DNA from: Mucilaginibacter xinganensis | GTDB lineage: Bacteria; Bacteroidota; Bacteroidia; Sphingobacteriales; Sphingobacteriaceae | DNA length: 64,000 nucleotides | Assembly (NCBI RefSeq): GCF_002257585.1 | Contig: NZ_CP022743.1 | Coordinates: 3,038,001 to 3,102,000, forward strand | Direction of reading: 5' to 3' | Shown: one piece after another, positions 9,476 to 17,967 of the stretch | Layout of the letters: the number at the start of each line of letters is the position of its first letter | How positions within the stretch are numbered: the first letter of the stretch is position 1 | Position numbers and translations under genes: made by a program | Notes under the pieces: generated by a model | The model's database searches: none | Told to the model about the DNA's origin: nothing | Seen by the model: only the letters and a program-made list of their open reading frames with translations

Positions 9476-10915
9476 ATGAAAAGAAACAAAAAAACTATTA
9501 AAAACGTGGCTTTCGCCAGCTTGGCATTAGGTGCAATTCTATTATTTGGAAGTTGCAAAAAAGGAACAGAAGGTACATCACCTACCACTGACAGTACAGC
9601 TTTATCTGCAAGTATTGCAGGGGCCGGTATTACAAATGCAGCTGCTGCTGCGACTGTTTACAATGTAGATGTAACAGGGTTAAGATCCGATGGCGGTTAT
9701 GCTTACAAAATCGCTTATCCCTTAACACAAACCGGTGATTCAAACACAGCACCAACAGCGTCTTCGCTTGCTCTGTTTGAAAATGGAGTTAAGCTGGGTC
9801 CTGCGCATTCTGTTCATCAGGACATTCGGGACCTAGGTAAAGGCCGGTACAGTCATTGGGGTACTTCATTGATTTTTTCGGCATCTGACAACACAAATCC
9901 CGCAACAAATGGCAGGAAGTATACATTTTCATTTGGTGGCTCAGATACTACCGCATCAACAGGCGGAAGCGGTTCCGGAACTGGAACTGGCTCCGGAACA
10001 ACCAACAGTACAGGCGTAGATGCCGGACTTGTAGGTTACGCGCTTGTTAATGGCACAACCACTGGAGGTAAAGGCGGTAACTCGGTTACAGTAACCTCTA
10101 TCTCTCAATTAAAATCTGCAGTTGCAGGCTCCTCTCCTAAAATTATCTATGTGAGCGGAACAATTACAGGTGCCGGTGATGACCTGGTGTATGTAGGCTC
10201 AAACACATCAATAATTGGTAAGCCGGGTGCAACCTTAGTAGGTTTAAGCCTCTTTATGGAAACCGTGAATAATATTATCGTCCAGGATATTAGGTTTAAA
10301 AACTATGTGTATGATGCAGCAGTTATGGTAAAATACGAATCAACCCACATTTGGGTTGATCACTGTGAGTTTTCTACAGACAGGACCCACGGCTGGGATT
10401 ATTGGGGTAAAGATATTTCAATTACCCGCGCCTCTGATTTTTGTACGATTTCATGGTGTAAATTCCATGATACTAACCTTTCGGTATTAATAAGTGGTGG
10501 AATAATAGGACATGAAGCCGATAAAGGCAAGCTTCATATTACATTGCACCACAATTACTGGTATAATGTAAGTGAGAGAGAGCCCGACATGAACTACGGA
10601 AGTGTCCATTTGTTTAACAACTATCACTTAGACAACAATGATTATTCTATCGGAGCAAGAGCAGGCGGAAATGTCAGAACAGATAATGAGTATTTTCAAA
10701 ACTGCGCTAAGCCATTATCTACGAATTTAGCAGGTGATCCTCCAGGCTATTTTAGCGGTGTAACTACAAACGTTTATGCCAACTGTGGTAAAAATGATAT
10801 TACTACTCCTATTTCTACTTGGGTTCCGGCATATTCTTATAAAGCAGCGCTTGATGTGGCTGCCAACGTACCTTCAATAGTTACAAAAGGAACAGGTCCA
10901 CGTGCTATACACTAA
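9476..10915 (+). CDS. Pectate-lyase-like lipoprotein (PL1 fold) with an N-terminal accessory module
   Basis: Lipobox Cys27 (F-G-S-C-K-K) anchors the protein. Residues 61-153 are the module shared with the lipoprotein at 7596, then a Gly/Ser/Thr-rich linker (about 154-180), then a right-handed beta-helix of PL1 type to residue 479. The WVDHC motif at 293-297 and an R-x-P-x-x-x-Y-G-x-V-H segment with Arg368 are kept. The usual lysine after H-D-x-D appears as Leu335, the second arginine of R-x-P-x-x-R as Asn373, and one calcium-site aspartate as Ser315. It may therefore be catalytically unusual or only bind polymer. A role trimming the uronate polymer made by this locus is inferred. Confidence 0.8.
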   Translation: MKRNKKTIKNVAFASLALGAILLFGSCKKGTEGTSPTTDSTALSASIAGAGITNAAAAATVYNVDVTGLRSDGGYAYKIAYPLTQTGDSNTAPTASSLALFENGVKLGPAHSVHQDIRDLGKGRYSHWGTSLIFSASDNTNPATNGRKYTFSFGGSDTTASTGGSGSGTGTGSGTTNSTGVDAGLVGYALVNGTTTGGKGGNSVTVTSISQLKSAVAGSSPKIIYVSGTITGAGDDLVYVGSNTSIIGKPGATLVGLSLFMETVNNIIVQDIRFKNYVYDAAVMVKYESTHIWVDHCEFSTDRTHGWDYWGKDISITRASDFCTISWCKFHDTNLSVLISGGIIGHEADKGKLHITLHHNYWYNVSEREPDMNYGSVHLFNNYHLDNNDYSIGARAGGNVRTDNEYFQNCAKPLSTNLAGDPPGYFSGVTTNVYANCGKNDITTPISTWVPAYSYKAALDVAANVPSIVTKGTGPRAIH

Positions 10916-10951
10916 ATATTATACGTTCGCATAATCATTAAACGCGAATAT

Positions 10952-10989
10952 AACACCACAAGCTATGTTTAATAGTTTGTGGTGTTTTT
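10952..10989 (+). terminator. Rho-independent terminator after the lyase-like gene
   Basis: A perfect 10-bp stem (AACACCACAA at 10952-10961 with TTGTGGTGTT at 10977-10986) encloses a 15-nt loop and is followed by TTT. It lies 37 nt after the stop codon. Confidence 0.75.
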
Positions 10990-11167
10990 AAACATACCTT
11001 ATCCTTAATTAACATAGCGCTTGCGCTTCTCTTTTTTTAAGATATATTTCTTTAAATGAACAGGCTCCCCCAACCTGTTTTATAATACCAATTATCCGGT
11101 ACTGTTATATAATCCCAATAATATTTTACCGGCGTTTACCTGACTTACCATTTCACAAGATATTATC

Positions 11168-12310
11168 ATGATCAAGACCGGGCAAAAAATTCTCATTGTG
11201 GGCGATACAGCCCAGGCATTAATGGATTTTAAAGGAAAATTAATTGAAGAATTAGCCGAACAGCATAAGGTATATGTTTTCACTCCCCCAATCCTAAAAA
11301 AACAGTATAGGGACAAGCTAACGCTGATGAAAGTTGGGATTTACGAAAGCCAGCTGAGAGGCAGTAACGTCTCGATTATTTCAGATCTTAAGTATATTGT
11401 CAATTTGTACAATGTGATTAAACAGGTACGGCCCGACATTTTTTTCCCCTCTACCTTTAAACCTGTCATTTATGGAACTTTACTGGCCAAATTATGTCGC
11501 GTTAAAAGGATAGTACCCATGCTTTCAGGACTGGGGTACAACTTTACTGAAAAAGGCAAAAACGGACTGTTAAGTAAAATAACACGGATTTTATTAAAAT
11601 TCAGCCTGTTACACTCCAGGAGCCTAAAGATCATATTTCAAAATAAAGATGATTACCAAACATTATTATCATATAACATACTGAACGAAAAGCATAAAGC
11701 ATTTGTAGTAAGCGGCTCGGGTGTTGACCTTGATCACTATAAGTATGACGAGCCTGATACCAAAAATATAGGCTTTTTAATGATGGCACGGCTAATAAAC
11801 GCCAAAGGCATTTATGAATATTTTGAAGCAGCCAAAGAAATCCGTTCCCGTTTCCCAAACATAGAATTTAAGCTTATCGGCCCTTATGATAACAATGTTG
11901 ACGCAATAAGCGCAGAATTATTTAAAGAAATAAACAGCGGAACCATCGTGCAATATGTAGGTAATGTAGATGATGTGAGACCATACGTAAAAAATGCCGC
12001 AATAGTAGTTTTGCCTTCTTATTATGGCGAAGGAATCCCCCGCAGCCTGCTGGAAAGCATGGCAATGGGGCGTCCTATCATAACCTGTGATTCAGTTGGT
12101 TGCAGGGAAACCATCGTATCATCACCTGCAATAAACGGATTCCTGGTACCACCTAAAGATGTACCCGCACTTGTTTCAAAAATGGAATATTACATCAATA
12201 ATCCACACGCTATCCGCACTGACGGTTTAAACGGCTTGGCTTACGCAAAAAAAAGATTCAGTGTTTATTTGGTTAATGCAGATGTGCTTAAAATAATGGA
12301 ATTAAAATAA
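11168..12310 (+). CDS. Glycosyltransferase family 4 (PglA/CapM-like)
   Basis: A GT-B transferase of 380 residues. Characteristic segments are MLSGLGYNF in the N-terminal half, VSGSGVDLDHY in the linker, MMARLINAKGI opening the second domain, and E-G-I-P-R-S-L-L-E as the donor-site motif. This set resembles undecaprenyl-diphosphate-sugar transferases that add the second sugar in polysaccharide or N-glycan pathways. It starts a new transcription unit after the terminator at 10952. The preceding 180 nt are AT-rich without an obvious operator. Confidence 0.85.
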   Translation: MIKTGQKILIVGDTAQALMDFKGKLIEELAEQHKVYVFTPPILKKQYRDKLTLMKVGIYESQLRGSNVSIISDLKYIVNLYNVIKQVRPDIFFPSTFKPVIYGTLLAKLCRVKRIVPMLSGLGYNFTEKGKNGLLSKITRILLKFSLLHSRSLKIIFQNKDDYQTLLSYNILNEKHKAFVVSGSGVDLDHYKYDEPDTKNIGFLMMARLINAKGIYEYFEAAKEIRSRFPNIEFKLIGPYDNNVDAISAELFKEINSGTIVQYVGNVDDVRPYVKNAAIVVLPSYYGEGIPRSLLESMAMGRPIITCDSVGCRETIVSSPAINGFLVPPKDVPALVSKMEYYINNPHAIRTDGLNGLAYAKKRFSVYLVNADVLKIMELK

Positions 12311-12342
12311 CACAATGATTATTAACTAATTAAACTCAAGTT

Positions 12343-13146
12343 ATGGAAAACAACTTTCTTTATTCTGAAAAGAACTTTTGCGATTTTAAGCATTCCATGG
12401 ATCATTATGGATGGGTTATTTATGAAGATGTTTTATCAACCGATTTTGTTGAAAAGATTAATGATGATTTGGAAGCGGCATACATAGACCGGCGAAAAAT
12501 CCAGGAAAAAAATGGTATCAGCGCAAATATGGACGGAACGCTGCACCATCTGGTTGAGAGAAATAATTTCAGCATCCCCTTTCTGGAAAAAATGATCTGT
12601 GATGATGAGATCCGTAATTTTTTAGGTGGCAATTACATTCTTAATGGATTAAATGCAGTAATCCACCGGAAGCAGGAACACCCTTATTTGAGCAACATGC
12701 ACAGGGATGTGCGAACATTTAGTAGCGACACCAAAATGCTGTTACAGATGATTGTAACATTAGATGATTTTACTAGGCTAAATGGGGCAACATATTTCCT
12801 TTCGGGATCGCATAAAATTGACCTAAGACCAGATGAAACTTACTTTAAAAAATTTGCAGATCGCGCAATAGCCCCTCAAGGTAGTATCATTTTATTCAAC
12901 TCAAATATCTGGCACGCGGCAGGAGAAAATTATACAGACGAACCAAGAAGAGCATTGACATTAGGTTTTACGCGCCCGTTTTACAAACAGCAATTTGATT
13001 ACACACGTTTTTTAGGTTACGATTTCGCTTCACAATTAAAACCTGATTTACAACAGGTTATTGGCTATAATTCCCGAATCCCTGAAACTCTTGACGAATA
13101 CTACCAGCCACCGGAATTAAGAATGTATCAGCGCGATCAGGGTTAA
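12343..13146 (+). CDS. Phytanoyl-CoA dioxygenase (PhyH) family Fe(II)/2-oxoglutarate oxygenase
   Basis: A 267-residue double-stranded beta-helix oxygenase. The iron ligands are His120 and Asp122 (H-R-D) and His191 (I-W-H-A-A-G), with the 2-oxoglutarate arginine at 202 or 203 (P-R-R-A-L). Family members hydroxylate small molecules, lipids or sugars. In this locus a nucleotide sugar, an acyl substituent or an amino acid substituent are possible substrates. It is 32 nt from the preceding GT4 and 33 nt before the PLP-fold gene, so probably in the same operon. Substrate unknown. Confidence 0.8.
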   Translation: MENNFLYSEKNFCDFKHSMDHYGWVIYEDVLSTDFVEKINDDLEAAYIDRRKIQEKNGISANMDGTLHHLVERNNFSIPFLEKMICDDEIRNFLGGNYILNGLNAVIHRKQEHPYLSNMHRDVRTFSSDTKMLLQMIVTLDDFTRLNGATYFLSGSHKIDLRPDETYFKKFADRAIAPQGSIILFNSNIWHAAGENYTDEPRRALTLGFTRPFYKQQFDYTRFLGYDFASQLKPDLQQVIGYNSRIPETLDEYYQPPELRMYQRDQG

Positions 13147-13179
13147 CTACAACCTCCAATAAACCTATAATTAATTACC

Positions 13180-14151
13180 ATGCAAAAAGACAGAACTGGT
13201 TTGGAATCGATTGGGGGATATTTTGAACTTCAGCTAACGGAAGGAGAAGAATTCTATCCAAACCTTATTAAACTAAACACCGGACGCAATGCCCTGGAAT
13301 ATATCTTGAGACAAAAGAAATATAAAAAAATATACCTCCCGTATTTTACTTGTGATGTGTTGCTTGAACCTGTTGAAAGGCTTAAAATAGCAAGACAATT
13401 TTATTCAATTGATCCCAGGCTTGATCCTATTATTGATTTTGAACTTGAAAACGATGCATGCTTTTTGTACACTAATTATTTTGGACTTAAAAGTGAGACT
13501 ACCCAGAAATTAGGTAGTAAAATCCAAAACCTGATTATTGACAATTCCCAGGCTTTTTTTTCCAAACCGCTGCCCGGCGTTGATACATTTTACTCGTGCC
13601 GAAAATTTTTTGGTGTTCCGGATGGTGCTTATTTACAGATCAATAAAAAATCAAACCGGAAATTTCCGGTGGACGTCTCGTATCATCGTTTTCTGCATCT
13701 AATAAAAAGCATTGATATGGGCGTAGAAAAAGGTTATGCCAGTTTCCTGGCTAATAACAAAGATCTTGAGCGTAATAATATAAAAACCATGTCGTATTTA
13801 ACTCAGAAGATCCTTGCGGGTATTGATTACAAAGAGTGTGCAAGGATTAGGAAACGAAATTTCAACTTTTTACATGAGCACTTAAAAGAACACAATCTAT
13901 TTAAGTTCAGCTCAAACGGGCACCACTCGCCGATGGTGTACCCTTTTTTAACTAATGACAGGCAACTGCATCTGCATTTAATTCAGAAAAGAATATATGT
14001 ACCAACCTATTGGCCAAATGTATTTGAGTGGACCGACGCAACCATGTTTGAAAATTACCTTGCACGTTGTTTAGTGCCGTTACCTATCGATCACAGGTAT
14101 AGCCTTCAGGATATGTTATTTATGTTAAATACACTAAAACAATTTTTATGA
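13180..14151 (+). CDS. PLP-dependent aminotransferase-fold protein (DegT-like, divergent)
   Basis: A 323-residue protein whose order of segments fits a fold-type I PLP enzyme. It has a G-R-N-A-L-E-Y-I start helix, a YLPYFTCDVLLEP strand, an IIDNSQAFF strand supplying the cofactor Asp, and a S-C-R-K-F-F-G-V-P-D-G-A segment whose Lys is the likely Schiff-base residue. It is shorter and more divergent than classical sugar aminotransferases. Next to a GNAT (4-nt overlap) and near a sugar 4,6-dehydratase, it may make an amino sugar. Loss of activity cannot be excluded. Confidence 0.6.
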   Translation: MQKDRTGLESIGGYFELQLTEGEEFYPNLIKLNTGRNALEYILRQKKYKKIYLPYFTCDVLLEPVERLKIARQFYSIDPRLDPIIDFELENDACFLYTNYFGLKSETTQKLGSKIQNLIIDNSQAFFSKPLPGVDTFYSCRKFFGVPDGAYLQINKKSNRKFPVDVSYHRFLHLIKSIDMGVEKGYASFLANNKDLERNNIKTMSYLTQKILAGIDYKECARIRKRNFNFLHEHLKEHNLFKFSSNGHHSPMVYPFLTNDRQLHLHLIQKRIYVPTYWPNVFEWTDATMFENYLARCLVPLPIDHRYSLQDMLFMLNTLKQFL

Positions 14152-14654
14152 CAATTTCAGTATACCTGCGGCCATTGATTTTATCAGATGCATTAACATC
14201 TTTTCAATGGAGAAATGATCCGGAAATTTGGGTCTATACTAAATTTAAACCCACTATGTACATTACGCCGGAGTTAGAAACGGAGTGGCTGCGGGAAAAC
14301 CTTAACAAACCCAACCAAAGCCGGTTTGCAATATGTTTAAAAGAACTTGACACATACATAGGGAACGTTCAACTACTTGATATAACTGAATGCGGGGGAG
14401 AATTGCATTTGTTTATTGGTAATAAATTATACTGGGGAAAAGGTGTTGGTTACCAGGCAACTATGCTATTGCTGAGGTTTGCTTTTTTGGAAAGAAACCT
14501 GGAACTTGTTTATTTACGGGTGCATCCTGCAAACATTCCTGCAATATCCATTTATGAAAAGGCAGGCTTCGAAATTACAGGCAAAGAGGATGGGCTTATC
14601 CGAATGTCCGCATTGAAGAAGAATATCTTAAAACTCGGTTTTCTCAAGAAATGA
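14148..14654 (+). CDS. GNAT-family N-acetyltransferase (RimJ/RimL-like)
   Basis: A 168-residue GNAT fold: L-R-P-L near the N-terminus, F-Q-W-R-N-D-P-E, the acetyl-CoA loop region around K-G-V-G-Y-Q-A (usually R/Q-x-x-G-x-G/A), and the closing N-x-x-A-I-S-I-Y-E-K-A-G-F motif. It should acetylate an amine using acetyl-CoA. Its ATG overlaps the stop of the PLP-fold gene by 4 nt, so the two are coupled, and a 4-amino sugar made by the neighbour is the attractive substrate (inference). This pairing resembles PglE/PglD-type logic. Confidence 0.8.
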   Translation: MTISVYLRPLILSDALTSFQWRNDPEIWVYTKFKPTMYITPELETEWLRENLNKPNQSRFAICLKELDTYIGNVQLLDITECGGELHLFIGNKLYWGKGVGYQATMLLLRFAFLERNLELVYLRVHPANIPAISIYEKAGFEITGKEDGLIRMSALKKNILKLGFLKK

Positions 14655-14679
14655 TAAATAAAAAATTAAACTCAAAAAT

Positions 14680-15732
14680 ATGACCCAATTATTTACTATC
14701 GCGGATAAAAATGAATGGAATTGGTATGTCCAAAACGCAATGGAATATGATTTTTGTCATACCTGGCATTATCATCACATCGACACCAGCGCATCCTCCT
14801 TGCTATTTATTTATGAAGAAGGTACTGATTTTATAGCGCTGCCTTTAGTAAAAAGGCAAATTCCCGGAAGCACTTTTTACGATCTGACATGTGTGTATGG
14901 TTTTTCAGGCCCAATTTCAAATAAAAAAATGGAGGATTTGGGCGACACGATGATTGAAAATTTCAAGGCCGCTTTCCTTGATTTCGTGGAAGCCGGAAAA
15001 TATGTTTCTGTATTTTCAAGAATGCATCCATTTTATAAACAACAGATATTACTTGAAACGCTTGGCGGAGTACATGAAAATGGCCTGACAGTAGTTTTAG
15101 ACCTATCAATAAATATTGAAGAACAACGAAAACGGTACCGGCAATCAACGATGGATGCTGTAAAACATGCCTGGAAAAAAGGTTTTAAAGTACGAGAAGA
15201 AAAAGGGCCGGCCGCCGTAGCTACTTTTATTGAAATCTATAATGAAACCATGTCGCGTGTGGGCGCTTCTGATTCTTATTTATTTAGCGAAACATATATT
15301 AATCAATTAATTAACACAGAAGAATATCATGCCAAAATATTAATGGTATATGATGGCGATACTGTAATATCGTCTACTATAATTATTTTTACCAATGGTA
15401 TAATTCAGGCCCATCTTGTTGGTACGAGAACAAAATACCTATGCCACAGCCCAACCAAATTCCTGGTGGATGAAATTACCATAATTGGAAGAGCATTAGG
15501 TATGCGCTATTATAACCTAGGTGGTGGAGTTGGTTTTAAAGATGATACTATTTTTAAATGGAAAACGTCTTTCACCGATTATGTTTTGCCCTACAAAAGC
15601 TGGCGCTTTATAGCAAATCCATCCGTTTACCAGCAACTTCTTCATGAAAAAGGTATTGATGAAAATTCTGATGTAGATTTTTTTCCTCTTTATCGCTATA
15701 ACCAACCTGTCTCATCGCTAATATCTATTTAA
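14680..15732 (+). CDS. FemAB-like GNAT acyltransferase (BioF2/Acetyltransf_6 type)
   Basis: A 350-residue tandem GNAT-like protein. The central R-x-S-T-M-D-A-V-K-H-A-W-K-K-G-F segment and the C-terminal Y-N-L-G-G-G-V-G-F-K-D-D-x-x-F-K-W-K-x-x-F motif are characteristic of FemAB-related transferases. Those proteins add acyl or aminoacyl groups in peptidoglycan bridge or polysaccharide decoration. It is 25 nt after the GNAT gene and 1 nt before the dehydratase gene, so clearly in the operon. A polysaccharide precursor is the probable acceptor. Donor unknown. Confidence 0.7.
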   Translation: MTQLFTIADKNEWNWYVQNAMEYDFCHTWHYHHIDTSASSLLFIYEEGTDFIALPLVKRQIPGSTFYDLTCVYGFSGPISNKKMEDLGDTMIENFKAAFLDFVEAGKYVSVFSRMHPFYKQQILLETLGGVHENGLTVVLDLSINIEEQRKRYRQSTMDAVKHAWKKGFKVREEKGPAAVATFIEIYNETMSRVGASDSYLFSETYINQLINTEEYHAKILMVYDGDTVISSTIIIFTNGIIQAHLVGTRTKYLCHSPTKFLVDEITIIGRALGMRYYNLGGGVGFKDDTIFKWKTSFTDYVLPYKSWRFIANPSVYQQLLHEKGIDENSDVDFFPLYRYNQPVSSLISI

Positions 15733-15733
15733 A

Positions 15734-17689
15734 ATGATTTATATAAAAAATTTAATTTTCCCCGAAAAAATATATTCGAGGTGGTTAATACTATTAATTG
15801 ATTTTTTTATAGTGGTATTATCCCTTTGCCTTTCATTTTATTTGAAAGGTGAACCATATCTTAAATTATATAATCTTTATGCAATTATATTATATAGCAT
15901 TTGTGCAACTTTTGTTTTTTTGTACATGCGGATACACACCCGCATCATCAGGCACTCAAATACCAGGGACATGATGCGTGTTTTTGCGGCGGTGCTTATT
16001 AGTAATATCCTTTTTACATTGATTTTAACGATGCCGTTTTCCCCTTATTTTAAATTCAGCTTAAGCGGAGTTGCGCATGTGTTAATGATAAATATCTTCA
16101 TATCCTCATCCTTGTTAATGGGAATGCGAATTGTTATCAAAGATCTGTTTGTTTATATCTGCGTGCCGGGTTATACATTAAAAAAGGACAACGTGTTAGT
16201 GTATGGATCAAACAATTCAGCAATTTTAATCAAGAACGCAGTGGAGGCACAAAATGAGCTTAAAATAAATGTACTTGGGTTTATTGATTCAAAAGCAGAT
16301 AAAATACATAAGCATCTTGAACAAAAACGCGTTTACCCGATACAGGATATCGCTTGTTTAAAACAAAAATATGCCGTCAAAACAATGTTTTTTACCGCCG
16401 AAGGACTAAATAGCGACTGTAAACGGGCGGCGCTGGACGAATGTATTAAACTGGGAATTAAAGTAATAACCGTCCCCCCATCCAAACAATGGATTAATGG
16501 CAGACCAAATTTAAATGAGTTCAAGGATTTAAAAATCGAGGACCTTTTAGAGCGTGCGCCTATTGAATTATGTAAAGACCACGTTTTTGATGAGCTTGAC
16601 GGGAAAAAAATTTTGGTTACAGGAGCGGCGGGCTCTATTGGCTCAGAGATTGTAAGACAAATATTAAGTTACAATCCAGAATATATAATTCTTTGCGACC
16701 AGGCTGAATCGCCCTTGCATGATATCCAATTAGAAATAGAGGATGGGATTTACGCCGGCAAAACACGAATTTTTATTGCAGATATTAAAAATACGACCCG
16801 CATAAAAACACTGTTCAATTTGTATAAGCCTCAAATTGTTTTCCATGCTGCCGCTTACAAGCATGTACCTATGATGGAAAACAACCCAACCGAGGCAGTC
16901 TTAACAAATATATGGGGAACTAAAAATATTGCAGATATATCGCTTGAGTTTGGGGTAGAAAAATTTGTAATGATCTCTACGGATAAAGCAGTAAGGCCAA
17001 CCAATATTATGGGAGCCACCAAACGTATCGCCGAAATGTATATTCAATCGTTGAACAACGCTATGCTTAATAGGCAACACAGATTTGACGGCCAAAGCGA
17101 AGGGTGCCTTTGCCAAACAAAATTTATAACCACCCGGTTTGGCAATGTACTCGGCTCAAACGGATCTGTAATACCACGGTTTAAATCACAAATTGAACGC
17201 GGGGGCCCTGTAACAGTAACTCACCCGGATATAACACGCTATTTTATGACCATACCTGAAGCCGTACAGCTTGTTTTGGAAGCCGCAGTAATGGGAAAAG
17301 GTGCCGAAATATTTTTATTTGATATGGGAGACCCTGTTAAAATCACCGACCTGGCAGCAAATATGATAAAACTAGCCGGTTTAAAACCCGGAAAAGATAT
17401 TGAAATTATTTTTACAGGCTTAAGGCCGGGAGAGAAATTATATGAAGAGCTTTTAAATGATGAGGAACTGGTAATTCCCACGTATAATAAAAGCATAAAA
17501 ATTTCAAAAACTATCTCCAACTGCTATATAGATGTTGACAATTTAATTAAAGATTTGCTGGAACTCAACGCAAGTAATAATATTGATTTGATGGTTTCGA
17601 AAATGAAATCTATACTTCCTGATTTTATAAGTAATAACTCAAAATATGAGAAGTTAGATCTCAAAATGGAAAAATTAGAGATATTATAA
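15734..17689 (+). CDS. Membrane-bound UDP-sugar 4,6-dehydratase (PglF/WbpM/CapD-like)
   Basis: A 651-residue protein: four N-terminal transmembrane helices, a CoA-binding-like Rossmann domain, then the catalytic extended SDR domain beginning T-G-A-A-G-S-I-G near residue 296. The active-site segment S-T-D-K-A-V-R-P-T-N-I-M-G-A-T-K-R has Met where ordinary SDRs have Tyr, as in PglF and FlaA1. The family converts UDP-GlcNAc to the 4-keto-6-deoxy sugar, which an aminotransferase and acetyltransferase can then modify. Candidates for both are immediately upstream. It ends this operon. The C-terminal 50 residues are Lys/Asp-rich and poorly conserved. Confidence 0.9.
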   Translation: MIYIKNLIFPEKIYSRWLILLIDFFIVVLSLCLSFYLKGEPYLKLYNLYAIILYSICATFVFLYMRIHTRIIRHSNTRDMMRVFAAVLISNILFTLILTMPFSPYFKFSLSGVAHVLMINIFISSSLLMGMRIVIKDLFVYICVPGYTLKKDNVLVYGSNNSAILIKNAVEAQNELKINVLGFIDSKADKIHKHLEQKRVYPIQDIACLKQKYAVKTMFFTAEGLNSDCKRAALDECIKLGIKVITVPPSKQWINGRPNLNEFKDLKIEDLLERAPIELCKDHVFDELDGKKILVTGAAGSIGSEIVRQILSYNPEYIILCDQAESPLHDIQLEIEDGIYAGKTRIFIADIKNTTRIKTLFNLYKPQIVFHAAAYKHVPMMENNPTEAVLTNIWGTKNIADISLEFGVEKFVMISTDKAVRPTNIMGATKRIAEMYIQSLNNAMLNRQHRFDGQSEGCLCQTKFITTRFGNVLGSNGSVIPRFKSQIERGGPVTVTHPDITRYFMTIPEAVQLVLEAAVMGKGAEIFLFDMGDPVKITDLAANMIKLAGLKPGKDIEIIFTGLRPGEKLYEELLNDEELVIPTYNKSIKISKTISNCYIDVDNLIKDLLELNASNNIDLMVSKMKSILPDFISNNSKYEKLDLKMEKLEIL

Positions 17690-17880
17690 TATTTACCACT
17701 AACTAAAAATTTACAATTACTAAGCACCACAGTTTTGCCCAATTACCAGAGATCATTTAAAATCTTTTATCAATAATCTGGTTATACGCGAAATAAGCTT
17801 AATTATGAAAGAAATAAAAAAATTGCGAATATACAAAAAAAAACGAATTACCAAATTTGACTTTGATTATGTTTTCAGGT

Positions 17881-17923
17881 TGATCAGCGTCATTTACAGC
17901 TGAAAATCTTATCTATACATTTA
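17881..17923 (+). promoter_or_regulatory. CRP/FNR-type palindrome with -7-like element before the HTH gene
   Basis: TGA-TCAGCG-TCA lies at 17881-17892 and TACATTTA, a 7-of-8 match to TAnnTTTG, starts at 17916. The centre-to-box distance is 29.5 bp, identical to the spacing at ppsA, the BON gene and the FMN-protein gene. The rest of the 272-nt gap from 17690 is AT-rich and shows nothing else. Confidence 0.4.
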
Positions 17924-17967
17924 TGAACAAAATTTAAATAACAACGAAGCAATATTCTGATTTGACT

